Below are positions 9,147 to 18,578 of a stretch of DNA of 64,000 nucleotides, piece after piece. Numbering within the stretch: position 1 is the first letter of the stretch; each line of letters opens with the position of its first letter. The notes below the pieces were generated by a model. The model ran no database searches, was not told the origin of the DNA, and was given only the letters and a program-made list of their open reading frames with translations. The DNA comes from Acinetobacter defluvii. Lineage in GTDB: Bacteria; Pseudomonadota; Gammaproteobacteria; Pseudomonadales; Moraxellaceae. Both the position numbers and the translations under genes were made by a program. The stretch lies in NCBI RefSeq assembly GCF_001704615.3, contig NZ_CP029397.2, positions 2,170,001 through 2,234,000 of the forward strand, given 5' to 3'.

Positions 9147-9202
9147 TAAATTTAAACGCTCAGATAGAAAGTTTAAGTTTCTAAAAGCTCTTTAAGTTTT
9201 CT

Positions 9203-9243
9203 CCTAGAATGTTGGATCGCAAGCTGACTTTCTAGGTTTTTTT
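9203..9243 (+). terminator. Terminator after glycine-zipper gene 2
   Basis: CCTAGAA (9203-9209) and TTCTAGG (9230-9236) enclose a 20-nt loop and are followed by a run of seven T. Confidence 0.75.
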
Positions 9244-9371
9244 ATGCTAAAAATTTAATTCAGATTTAAATTTTAATGTTTGTAAGTATTTTTTAATATC
9301 GAAATTTTTCGATATACACAGTTTTATTTATACCGTACTATTTCTATACATCCTATTTTTTGAGTATAGCT

Positions 9372-10373
9372 ATGCGATCTTTACAAAATACCCAATTTTC
9401 GATTTTAGAATTAGCACCTGTACGTGAAGATAAAGATGTCGCATTCTCCTTAAAACACGCGCTCGAACTCGCCCAACATGCTGAAAAGTTAGGCTATGAT
9501 CGTCTTTGGTTAGCAGAACACCACAACATGGATGGTATCGCCAGTTCTGCCACGGCTGTCCTGTTGGGTTATATTCTTGCCAATACGCAGACACTGAAAG
9601 TCGGTTCTGGTGGCATTATGCTCCCCAATCATGCGCCTTTAGTGGTTGCTGAACAGTTTGGAACATTGGCAACACTTTATCCACAGCGAATCGAGTTAGG
9701 TCTAGGTCGTGCGCCAGGCACTGATCAAGTGACTATGCGTGCTTTAAGACGAGGTCGTCAAGAAACTGAAGATCAATTTCCAAATGATGTAGTTGAGATT
9801 TTACAATATTTTGATAATGCACAACCAAACCAAAGAATTACAGCAACGCCAGGACAAGGAACGCATGTACCTGTTTGGTTATTAGGTTCAAGTTTATTTA
9901 GTGCACAACTTGCCGCACGTTTGGGGCTTCCCTACTCTTTTGCTTCTCATTTTGCACCGCGTATGTTGGCACAAGCGATTGAATTGTACCGTGATAATTT
10001 CCAAGCATCGCAATATTTAGATAAACCTTATGTTTCAATGGGCGTACCAACAGTTGTGGCACAAACAGATGCTGAAGCAGAATATCTTGCAAGCAGTGTA
10101 TATCAACGTATTCAAAGCCTTTTAACGGCACGCAGCATGAAATTAAAAGCACCCGTAGCAACGATGGAAGGACGTTGGACAGCTGCTGAAAAAATGGCTG
10201 TACAAAATTTCTTAGCAATGGCGCAAATTGGTTCGCCAACTACTGTTAAACAAGGTTTAGAAAATCTTTTAGCAAAATATGATGTAGATGAGTTTATTTT
10301 TACCTGTGATATTTATGATACTGAAAAACGTTTGGAAAATTTCAGTTTGTTAATGGACATTAAAAAATCATAA
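9372..10373 (+). CDS. Luciferase-like flavin monooxygenase, YhbW type
   Basis: 333 residues. A bacterial luciferase-like TIM barrel that uses reduced FMN or F420-like flavin; E. coli YhbW is the closest relative I can recall. Matching stretches are WLAEHHNM, the [22 protein letters not shown] block, [12 protein letters not shown] and VPVWLLGSS. The frame opens at a TTG at 9360, but the ATG at 9372 with TGAG upstream gives the usual N-terminus. Bounded by a terminator before and AT-rich sequence after, it is probably monocistronic. The substrate is unknown; these enzymes are often annotated as alkane- or luciferase-like monooxygenases. Confidence 0.88.
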   Translation: MRSLQNTQFSILELAPVREDKDVAFSLKHALELAQHAEKLGYDRLWLAEHHNMDGIASSATAVLLGYILANTQTLKVGSGGIMLPNHAPLVVAEQFGTLATLYPQRIELGLGRAPGTDQVTMRALRRGRQETEDQFPNDVVEILQYFDNAQPNQRITATPGQGTHVPVWLLGSSLFSAQLAARLGLPYSFASHFAPRMLAQAIELYRDNFQASQYLDKPYVSMGVPTVVAQTDAEAEYLASSVYQRIQSLLTARSMKLKAPVATMEGRWTAAEKMAVQNFLAMAQIGSPTTVKQGLENLLAKYDVDEFIFTCDIYDTEKRLENFSLLMDIKKS

Positions 10374-10612
10374 TATACAAATCTTGAGTATTAAATAGTC
10401 ATCACACCCTGGCTATTTAATACGACTCATAATCTAAGATATTATTTTTTAATAATAATCTCAATTTTAAAATTTACCATCATCGCAAATCATTTTTAGA
10501 TACCTTACTTCAGTAATGCTGAAAAAACACCTTATTTCTCTTAAAATAAAATAGGACACTGTGTACGAATATCATTTATAAAATCATAGCATGTACTTTT
10601 ATTTGAAAATAT

Positions 10613-10640
10613 TTGCCATACTTTTTACTTTAGGCATAAT
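10613..10640 (+). promoter_or_regulatory. Candidate sigma-70 promoter of yiaA-like gene
   Basis: TTGCCA (10613-10618) and CATAAT (10635-10640) are spaced by 16 nt and lie about 40 nt before the start codon. This is the best match in the roughly 300-nt gap after the monooxygenase; the rest of that gap is AT-rich with no gene seen. Confidence 0.4.
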
Positions 10641-10678
10641 GGAAAATATAAAATTGTAAGATTATAAGGAAAATAACA

Positions 10679-11164
10679 ATGGATCAATTCATCAATAAAC
10701 CTACACCCGCTTTTATTGCTGCGAGTTGGGTTGCTTTATTGGCAGGTGCAGCTGCATATATGGTGGGATTGTTTAATGCTAATATGTTATTGAATGAAAA
10801 AGGTTATTATTTAATTCTCATTTTATATGGTTTATTTTCAGCCGTTTCATTACAAAAAATTATCCGCGATCGACTTGAAGGGGTTCATGTCACACCAATC
10901 TATTTTGGACTGTGTTGGGCATCGGTCATGATTTGTCTTGTGCTGTTAGCCATTGGCTTATGGAATGCCAATCTACTGCTCAGTGAAAAAGGTTTTTATA
11001 TTATGGCTTTTTTACTGAGCTTATTTGGTGCCGTTGCAGTACAAAAAAATATTCGGGATTTAGAATATATTCGTAATAAATCAGCACCTGAACTGACAAC
11101 AAAAATTTTGGATGAAAACCATAAAGTAATTGAGTTGCAAAAAGATATTTATAAAGAGGAATAA
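10679..11164 (+). CDS. yiaA: YiaA/YiaB-family inner-membrane protein
   Basis: 161 residues with four predicted membrane helices arranged as two similar two-helix units. Each unit ends in a near-repeated motif: LFNANMLLNEKGYY...LQKIIRD and LWNANLLLSEKGFY...VQKNIRD. This is the YiaA/YiaB two-helix domain, here duplicated in one chain. The C-terminal ~30 residues are charged and cytoplasmic-looking. AAGGA lies 6-7 nt before the ATG. The molecular role of the family is not established. It is followed by a bidirectional terminator shared with pgaD. Confidence 0.85.
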   Translation: MDQFINKPTPAFIAASWVALLAGAAAYMVGLFNANMLLNEKGYYLILILYGLFSAVSLQKIIRDRLEGVHVTPIYFGLCWASVMICLVLLAIGLWNANLLLSEKGFYIMAFLLSLFGAVAVQKNIRDLEYIRNKSAPELTTKILDENHKVIELQKDIYKEE

Positions 11165-11190
11165 AAAGAGGTGGATAAACCACCTCTTTT
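11164..11190. terminator. Bidirectional terminator between yiaA and pgaD
   Basis: AAAAGAGGTGG (11164-11174) and CCACCTCTTTT (11180-11190) form an 11-bp stem with a 5-nt loop between convergent genes. Confidence 0.85.
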
Positions 11191-11206
11191 GATAAATATC
11201 AATATA

Positions 11207-11686
11207 CTAAGCTTTTTTTAGCTCATAGTTATATAAAATACCTTCATCATCATAATGAAGCACAATATTTTTAGATTTCTGCATTTTTAAGAGTTCCTCA
11301 GTACTCATTAAAAAGTCTTTTGCTAAAGTGGAATGTGTAACATTTAATACTTTGGGTTTTTTTACTGTTCGGTATCGTAGCCAATTATAGCTTGCCCAAA
11401 TCAGCAATGAAGCGCAACACACTCCCACAATTAAAGCTAACCAAGCAAAGTTATAAATTTGTACACTAAAATGTTCTGCAAAAATATAACTTTGAATAAA
11501 TTTACCTTGAAAAATCCAAAGTAATACAGTGATTAAAGGCAAAAGTAAAACTGTCCATAAAGTCCAACCTATAGCCTGCAAAGTATAATGGACTCCTTTA
11601 TTTTTAACATATTGAGGTTGATCAATATATGCAGGAATATCAAGCTTAGACGCATCTGTTACAACATCTGAATGGAAACTATTCAT
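11207..11686 (-). CDS. pgaD: Poly-N-acetylglucosamine biosynthesis protein PgaD
   Basis: 159 residues from the ATG that overlaps the pgaC stop (ATGA). Two strong membrane helices lie at about residues 37-62 and 77-97, followed by a cytoplasmic tail, the PgaD layout. PgaD binds PgaC and is required for PNAG polymerisation in the inner membrane; in E. coli the pair is activated by c-di-GMP. AGGAG sits 7 nt before this ATG. A longer frame from 11725 would overlap pgaC further and lacks a ribosome site. Last gene of the pga operon. Confidence 0.88.
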   Translation of the reverse strand: MNSFHSDVVTDASKLDIPAYIDQPQYVKNKGVHYTLQAIGWTLWTVLLLPLITVLLWIFQGKFIQSYIFAEHFSVQIYNFAWLALIVGVCCASLLIWASYNWLRYRTVKKPKVLNVTHSTLAKDFLMSTEELLKMQKSKNIVLHYDDEGILYNYELKKA

Positions 11687-12927
11687 ACATCTTCTCCTCT
11701 GAAACCTCGATCTGGGCTTACCCATCTCGCTCTTTTTTTACGTGTAAACAATGCTTTTGGAACCGCAACAATGGTAGTTGCCGCACTCAAAAGCCAAAAA
11801 AATAGTGGATACCAAATCACCCAAAAATAATTTCTAAAAAAACGTTGATCGTCATAACGTTTATCTATATACAAACTGATAAAAAATTGAATTAGACAAG
11901 TAATAGCAAGAATCACGCCATACCATTGTGGGAATAAAGATTTCACGTACCATTCTGCAGGTAATGGTACAAATAACCCTACAAAAAATAGGACAATAAT
12001 CAATAAAATCACATAAGCCCAGATCATACTGATCATAGACTCTAATGCCACAGGCCACATTTTTAAGGCACTTAATTTAAATAGCTTAGGAATATAGGTA
12101 CGTAGAACCTCAACGCCACCTTGTGCCCAACGTACTCGTTGTTTCCATAGACCTGATAAGGTTTCAGGCATATAGATATAACAAAGTGCATTAGGCACAT
12201 AATGGATATCCCATTTTGCTAACTGAATTTTCCATGAAATATCAATATCTTCTGTAATTTTATCATCAGACCAAAAGCCAACTTGTTCTAAAGCTGTTTT
12301 ACGAAAACCTGCGATCACACCCGAAACGGTAAAAATACGCCCATAAGTTCTTTGTGCACGTTTAATCAGCCCGATAATAGATGAAAATTCACCGACCTGT
12401 AATTTACCTAAGATACTTGAACGATTAATAATGCGTGGATTTCCAGTCACCGCACCAACACGATTAAAATTGGTTAAATGATGCATCATCCAAATTGCGG
12501 CATGAGGATGTAATAAAGCATCACCATCTATACAAATTAAATACTCATATTGGCTCACCATCATGCCGGAACGTAAAGCAAACGCTTTCCCTTGATTTTC
12601 AGCCAGATGTACAACCCTTAAACTTGGATACTGTTTTGCTAATTCATCTAGAATTTCTGCAGTACGATCCGAACTTCCATCATTAACTGCTATTACTTCA
12701 AATTTTGGATATTGTGTCTGTAAAGCATAACGAATAGTTTCTCTAACCTGTGCTTCTTCGTTAAAGCATGGAATTATAATACTGCACCCTTGCTGAGAAA
12801 TTTTAGGCAATTGATTTTGTTTATATTCTCTCTTAAAGAAAAACCATACTCCACCGATCATCCATGTCCACGCCATCACCAATGGATATAAGAAAGCAAA
12901 GAGGAACAAAAGCTCAACTATTGTCAT
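11683..12927 (-). CDS. pgaC: Poly-beta-1,6-N-acetylglucosamine synthase PgaC
   Basis: 414 residues. An inner-membrane family-2 glycosyltransferase that polymerises UDP-GlcNAc into beta-1,6-GlcNAc. An N-terminal membrane helix precedes the catalytic domain with VNDGSSDRT, CIDGDALLHP (DxD), TEDIDISWK (the catalytic Asp region) and QRVRWAQGG (the QxxRW motif). C-terminal membrane helices end in a basic RKKRARW segment. All catalytic motifs are intact. It overlaps pgaB upstream and pgaD downstream by 4 nt (ATGA) each, so the three are translationally coupled. Confidence 0.95.
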   Translation of the reverse strand: MTIVELLFLFAFLYPLVMAWTWMIGGVWFFFKREYKQNQLPKISQQGCSIIIPCFNEEAQVRETIRYALQTQYPKFEVIAVNDGSSDRTAEILDELAKQYPSLRVVHLAENQGKAFALRSGMMVSQYEYLICIDGDALLHPHAAIWMMHHLTNFNRVGAVTGNPRIINRSSILGKLQVGEFSSIIGLIKRAQRTYGRIFTVSGVIAGFRKTALEQVGFWSDDKITEDIDISWKIQLAKWDIHYVPNALCYIYMPETLSGLWKQRVRWAQGGVEVLRTYIPKLFKLSALKMWPVALESMISMIWAYVILLIIVLFFVGLFVPLPAEWYVKSLFPQWYGVILAITCLIQFFISLYIDKRYDDQRFFRNYFWVIWYPLFFWLLSAATTIVAVPKALFTRKKRARWVSPDRGFRGEDV

Positions 12928-14777
12928 GGCGATTTCCCCTCTGTTTTAGTAATAAAGGGATTTCGATATGTCAAAGGACTTTGATTTAAGCTTAATGGAG
13001 TATATAAAAACTCTTGAACCCATTCAGCATTAACACTGTTATATTGATTAATTGCTAGTTTCTGTATACCCAAACGTTGCAAGGTTAGAAAATTAGTTTG
13101 AATACGTTTCCAATCTTGTGCTGTTCGTGCAGAGTCTACAGATAAAGTCACCCAAATTTGTGCCTTTTGCTCAGCACTTAATAATTCGATTTGCTTTAAA
13201 AAGTCTTTAAACAGCTGTTCTTGTTGAAGACTATCTATTTCAAAATTAAATAATTTTACTTGAGCTTTAAATTGATTTAAAAATGCGGACAATGTACCTT
13301 TTTCTAGCGTAGCAAGATGAACTTGCAAAGATAGTTTAAAAGGATTACTGATATTTGAATATTGTTTTGAACTATTATTGATCTCTTGCAAAGTATGTTG
13401 AACTTGCAGTTGCTGATCTATACACTTTTGTTCTTGTATTGTTTTAAAAGCACATTGCAAATGTGAATCTGTTTTTAAAATAATTCCATCTAGACTAGTG
13501 TTATTTTTGAATAACTGCTGCGATAAGTGTACAGCGAGCTGTGATTGCTGCTGCTCTAATGAATACGGTAACTGCACATAAATTTGGTTAAAAATACGTG
13601 TCTTGGCTTGCCATAAAGTGCGATTTAATACATCAAACTTCACAGGCAAATATGTATTTGGGAAATAAGCATTCTCATATATACCATCTTTATTTTGATC
13701 CCCCACTGCATTTAAAATCAATACATTACTTTTTAGGGCACTAGTTAAATCTAACACTTGACCAAGTTGCTGGTCTGCTTTTCCATAGTCTTGTGAAAAC
13801 TCTCCCAAATCAAAAGTTAAACCACGCATAGGCGCATAATGAACAAAATTTTGATAATGAATCGAATCTTTCATTTGCTCATACAAATCCTCCGAACTAG
13901 GATTATTTACAGCTAAACCACGCTGAAAAGTGCCATCATCAATACGATTTACAGCATCTGCTCCTAGACTAAAAGACAGAGGAAAACCTGCTTTTTGTGC
14001 TAATTTTTCTGTTTCTGTATTTACCGCACCGTAGGGCCAAATGATAGCAACTGGCGAAACACCCACTTCTTTACGTAAGATTTCATGAGATTGCTTTAAG
14101 TCTTGAACTATACGTTGTTCATATTCCTGTTGTGTTTCATAACGTTTTAATGTTGCAGAATATAGTCGTGTAATTGCTGCTGGTTGTTGATTATTCTGAG
14201 GATTGGCTAAAATTCCTTGATGTAAATCATGTGAATGACTTGCAAACTCTACCCAGCCAGAGCGCTGCATTTCTCGAACTTGCGCCCAAGTCATTTCATT
14301 ACCTTGTCCATAAGCTTCATAAATGGCTTTAGTATTTCCATTCATCCAACTCGTCACCAAAGCAAAAACTACTGGAATTTGATATTCTTTTGCTAAAGGA
14401 AAAACCCGACTATAATGACTAAGTGCACCATCATCGAAACTAATCAAAACCGCATTTCTAGGTAAAGCTGTACCTTTCTGTCGAGCCTCTGTAATTTGTT
14501 TTAAACTCACAGGATGCCAATCTGAACGTTTTAACCATTCAAAAAACTGTACTAGGTTTTGTGTGCTAATTGCATAAGGATCACGATCACCTGCTTTAAG
14601 TACATCGTCACGCACATCATGAAAAGTTAAACTGACAAAATGTTGCTGATCAAATAAAACTTTTTTCTCAGATTCAAGCGCCAAATCTTTGACTGTGGTT
14701 TCTGCAAATAGATGTGTAGAACATACAAGTAAACCACTCATAATTATAGATTTTGAAAGTTGATTTATATATTTCAT
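12924..14777 (-). CDS. pgaB: Poly-beta-1,6-N-acetylglucosamine N-deacetylase PgaB
   Basis: 617 residues, slightly shorter than E. coli PgaB. The N-terminal half is a NodB-type polysaccharide deacetylase: LISFDDGALSHY holds the catalytic Asp pair, FASHSHDLHQ the metal-binding His residues, and IIWPYGAVN a further family motif. The C-terminal half corresponds to the glycoside-hydrolase-like PNAG-binding domain. A signal sequence is present; LLVC is a poor lipobox, and HLFA followed by ETT suggests ordinary cleavage. Partial deacetylation in the periplasm is needed for export through PgaA. The ATG overlaps the pgaA stop (TAATG). The gene itself is intact, unlike pgaA. Confidence 0.93.
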   Translation of the reverse strand: MKYINQLSKSIIMSGLLVCSTHLFAETTVKDLALESEKKVLFDQQHFVSLTFHDVRDDVLKAGDRDPYAISTQNLVQFFEWLKRSDWHPVSLKQITEARQKGTALPRNAVLISFDDGALSHYSRVFPLAKEYQIPVVFALVTSWMNGNTKAIYEAYGQGNEMTWAQVREMQRSGWVEFASHSHDLHQGILANPQNNQQPAAITRLYSATLKRYETQQEYEQRIVQDLKQSHEILRKEVGVSPVAIIWPYGAVNTETEKLAQKAGFPLSFSLGADAVNRIDDGTFQRGLAVNNPSSEDLYEQMKDSIHYQNFVHYAPMRGLTFDLGEFSQDYGKADQQLGQVLDLTSALKSNVLILNAVGDQNKDGIYENAYFPNTYLPVKFDVLNRTLWQAKTRIFNQIYVQLPYSLEQQQSQLAVHLSQQLFKNNTSLDGIILKTDSHLQCAFKTIQEQKCIDQQLQVQHTLQEINNSSKQYSNISNPFKLSLQVHLATLEKGTLSAFLNQFKAQVKLFNFEIDSLQQEQLFKDFLKQIELLSAEQKAQIWVTLSVDSARTAQDWKRIQTNFLTLQRLGIQKLAINQYNSVNAEWVQEFLYTPLSLNQSPLTYRNPFITKTEGKSP

Positions 14778-16475
14778 TAGAAGCGCCCCTCAAAACCTAA
14801 ATTACCGTACATTTGATTTTCATATTCTCCATCGTAAACATGCATGCCATAGCCAATGCCATAACGTAGTAACCATGTTCTCGATAACTTCCATAAATGT
14901 TGATATTGCAGATCAGCTATCGGTTGGGTATCAAAGCTCTGTTGCTGATAAACTCCAACACCTAGACCAAAACGTTGAGTAAATGAACGCTCATACTCAC
15001 GCCAAGTTAACCATTCATGGGTTAGGCTTAAACCCAGACTTGAACTTTGTTTTGGACTAAAGTAAGACACATTATTTAAGCTATTTTTCCCATAATAAGC
15101 ATTGATTCCTGCAGTTGTTGTCTGATGTGGACTTAAAAAAATACGCTGCGAATAATCTGCTGAAAATTCTTGTCTTAAGTTTCCATCATCGATATCCGTC
15201 ACGGTGTATCCAAAACCTGCTTGACGTGACTCATTTTCTTTCCAGCGAATACCACCACCCAAAGCATAGCCTTCATGACCAAGCTCAATTGCTTGTAAAG
15301 GTATATCTGCTTGGCTATTGGCATTTAGATAATATTGCCAATGATCATTAAGCTGATGTGACCACTCTGCTTCTAATCCTTGACGATCAGCATCATCGTT
15401 TTGTGAAGCAGTCACTGTTAAAGATTTTCTTTGGTCTTGCCATTGCAAACCAATACCAAAACGTTGTTGTTCTAAGTTACCTTGACGAAATTTACCCCAA
15501 ATATCTCGATGTTCAACGAATGTCCGATAGTTATCTGAGAACCAAGGAGAATATAAAGTTGTTGTTAGCTCACGATCTTTAGAACCTTTTAAACCTTCAG
15601 AAATATTATTTTGGTCTGAGCGGCTGCGAGAAAAACGACTACTATGTTGAATCGTTGCTCGATCTCTATCCGCTAATTCTTTGCGACTTTTAACAATACT
15701 GGTATCTTCTGGATAATCCTCTACCAATTGGTCAGTTTGCACTCGCCAAGCTTGGATATCACCGAGTGCTTGTGCATTTTGCATTAGATTAATTTTGGTA
15801 GTTTTAGAAACAGGCACCAAACCATTTAATCTTGCTAAAGTTTGTTGTGCTTGTTCAGGCTTATCACGCCAACGCTGAATACGGGCAAGCTGATTTAAAC
15901 CATCATCTGTATTTGAAGTTTTATTTACTAAACCTTCAAAATATGGTTCAGCAATGTCTAAACGATTACTATATGCCCAATCCAAACCACGTAATCCAAT
16001 ATATTGAGATCGATCCGTATGAACAGACTTATCAACCCCTTTGGCTTGACTGTATTGAAATGTTGGTAATAAATGATCAATCTCATGAATTAATTGATTT
16101 GCCTGATCATATTTTTCTTGCTCTAGCAGTGAGTAGTAAAATGCAGTATAAACAGACATATCAGAATAATTTTTTTCAGTAATCAAGGTTCTATATAATT
16201 GCTCTGCTTCTTTCGCTTGACGTTCTGCAAGATAAGCATCAGCTATCGCTTGTCGCACATACGCTGGCATGGATGTAACCGCAGGTAATTTTACTTGCGC
16301 TAAAATATCTAATATTTGCTTTGATTTCCCTCTATAACTCAAAGCATATAAATAGTCATAATAAAAAAGGTTGAACCAATTGATTTCGTGCAGCAATTTC
16401 ATCAGCTTCTACTAATACACGATCTAACTTTTGATAACTCACTGCATCATTTTCACCACGTCCTGATAAATATTG

Positions 16476-17147
16476 ATGTCTTTTTATTGCTGCACCAATT
16501 TCTTGTGCTAAATATCCTAATTCAATCTGTTGGTTTAGCGTGGTTTCCCATTGCGTTTGAGGATATTTTTGAATAATTTTTTCAGCACGTTGAAAACTTC
16601 CTAATGCCAGTAAACTATTCACATATTCCTTCTGAATATTTTCATCTAATGGCTTTTTCTCATAGGCATATTGAATTACATGTATCGCCTCTGCTGGATG
16701 TTGAATAATGCGATAACTATATGCAACTTGCATCAATTGATCTGCTGTTAAAGCTTTTAAATCAATCTCTTTTAAAACTTCAAGTGCTTGCTTCTCTTGC
16801 TTATTTTCACTGAACAAAATTGCTTTTAAAAGATTTACTTGCAGTTGATTTTGTTTTTGATAGGGTTCAAATTGCTCTAAAAGATATATTGCCTGTGAAA
16901 ATTGCTTTTGATCACGTAATAATTTTACGACACCAAAGTGTGCGTATTTAGGAAATTGTTTAGGCTGAATCCGTTGAGTTAAATTAAGCAGTGTTACTGT
17001 ATCTAAGGATTTAATCGGAACAACTGATAATAGGTAATCTGCCAATATCCTTTGGTCATATGGATATTTTTGTAATATCTGTTCAAGTTCCACAATACCT
17101 TGTTGAGTTTGCCCATTTTTAATCCGCGAGACTGCTTGCTCTCTTAA
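16476..17147 (-). repeat. pgaA internal tandem duplication, downstream copy
   Basis: This 672-nt unit encodes LREQAVSRIK...QTQWETTLNQQ and is homologous to the unit split by the IS just upstream. The offset between matching blocks is exactly 672 nt once the IS and one target copy are removed (for example 16816 against 18780, and 16612 against 17284). Edges are approximate. The two copies differ at many codons but share two long identical patches. Confidence 0.85.
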
Positions 17148-17448
17148 AACATTCGATAACTCTGCAGCATAAGCTGTTGCTCCGTGTCCATACTGTTTTT
17201 GTTGCTTGAACGTTGATCCCCACTTTGTTTGAGGATGACTTTGAATAATTTTTTCAGCACGATCAAAACTTCCTAACGCCATCAAACTATTCACATATTC
17301 CTTCTGAATATTTTCATCTAATGGCTTTTTCTCATAGGCATATTGAATCGCATGTACAGCCTCTGTGGGATGTTGAATTGATGTGGTTCCGTTAATTAGA
17401 CCACTCAATCTAGTTTTATAAGTGATAAATCCGCTCTAAATATTTAAA

Positions 17449-18276
17449 TTATGCTGCCATTACTTTTGGTAAATGTCGATCATAAAATTCATTTGGTGTT
17501 GCCTTATTCAAGCTTGAATGAGGACGTATCGTGTTATAAAAATCCAAATATTCAGCAATTGATTGTTTTGCTTGTTTAACCGTATCGTAAGCCTTCAAAT
17601 AGACTTCCTCATGCTTCACACTGCGCCATAAACGCTCAATCATTACATTATCCATCCATCGTCCTTTCCCATCCATACTGATACGGATATTTCGCAATTT
17701 TAACTCATTCAAAAATGCCTCGCTTGTGAATTGACTGCCTTGGTCTGTATTAAACACCTCTGGACAACCATATTTCACAATTGCTTCTTGCAACGCATCT
17801 ATGCAAAAGTCTGTTTCCATACTGATCGATACACGATGAGCCAGTACTTTACGACTATGCCAATCTATAATTGCACACAGATAGACAAAGCCTTTAGCCA
17901 TAGGAATGTACGTGATATCTGTACACCAGACTTGATTAGAGTGATCGATGACCATGTTTTTCAACAGATATGGGAAAATACGGTGTGCAAGATTAGGCTT
18001 ACTGGTATTGGGTTTTGGATACAAGGCATGTATTCCCATCAAGCGCATTAAACGTCGGACTTTACGCCGACCTATTTTATGTCCTTGACGCTGTAGCATA
18101 TCTCGTATCATTCGACTGCCCATAAATGGGTAGTCGAGATGAATTTCATCGATTAGACGCATCAAACTCAAATCAGTTGATGAAATCTCTTTGGGCTTGT
18201 AATACAACGTACTGCGATTGATTTGAATCAATTGCGATTGTTGTCGTACCGAAAGTTGATGGGTCTTATCGATCAT
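17449..18276 (-). CDS. IS3-family transposase OrfB (DDE integrase)
   Basis: 275 residues. An HTH_21-like N-terminus (LMRLIDEIHLDYPFMGSRMI) precedes an rve integrase core with the catalytic triad visible: Asp in VWCTDITYIP, Asp in VFNTDQGSQF, and Glu in NVMIERLWRSVK. The C-terminal FYNTIRPHSSLNKATPNEF is standard. Its ATG is the last base of an A6 run plus TG and overlaps the OrfA stop (ATGA). OrfB lies in the -1 frame relative to OrfA, so an OrfAB fusion by -1 slippage at the A6 run is expected, as in other IS3 elements. Confidence 0.95.
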   Translation of the reverse strand: MIDKTHQLSVRQQSQLIQINRSTLYYKPKEISSTDLSLMRLIDEIHLDYPFMGSRMIRDMLQRQGHKIGRRKVRRLMRLMGIHALYPKPNTSKPNLAHRIFPYLLKNMVIDHSNQVWCTDITYIPMAKGFVYLCAIIDWHSRKVLAHRVSISMETDFCIDALQEAIVKYGCPEVFNTDQGSQFTSEAFLNELKLRNIRISMDGKGRWMDNVMIERLWRSVKHEEVYLKAYDTVKQAKQSIAEYLDFYNTIRPHSSLNKATPNEFYDRHLPKVMAA

Positions 18277-18578
18277 TTTTTGCCGCTCAGCTGCCCTATT
18301 TTTCTGAGCGCACCTTCTAAAAAATCAATTTGCAATGCCTGATGTCCTATCTTGGCATGTAGAGCTTTGAGGTCAATCTCAGGTTCTTGTTGTGCTGTTG
18401 GTCGTGAAAAAATATTGATTGATTGCTCAAGCAGTTGATTTTTCCAATCGATGATTTGGTTTTGATGTAAATCGAATTGAGTAGAAAGTTCAGCGAGTGT
18501 GTGGTCGCCTTTAATTGCTGCGAGAGCAACTTTAACTTTAAACTCTGCTGAATGATTACGACGTTTTCTTCGTGTCAT
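18273..18578 (-). CDS. IS3-family transposase OrfA (HTH subunit)
   Basis: 101 residues from the ATG at 18578, which has GGAG six bases upstream; the frame opens earlier at a TTG without support. The N-terminal HTH_Tnp_1 domain contains RRNHSAEFKVKVALAAIKG and LAELSTQFDLHQNQIIDWK. A C-terminal heptad-like stretch may mediate dimerisation with OrfAB. The gene ends in an A6 slippery run (18276-18281) next to its TGA. Confidence 0.93.
   Translation of the reverse strand: MTRRKRRNHSAEFKVKVALAAIKGDHTLAELSTQFDLHQNQIIDWKNQLLEQSINIFSRPTAQQEPEIDLKALHAKIGHQALQIDFLEGALRKIGQLSGKK

Noticed and set aside
16356..17408. 350-codon frame starting at a TTG in the IS end, taken as a separate gene
   Set aside because: Its first ten codons come from the IS inverted repeat; the rest is the middle of pgaA, so it is a fragment and not an independent gene.
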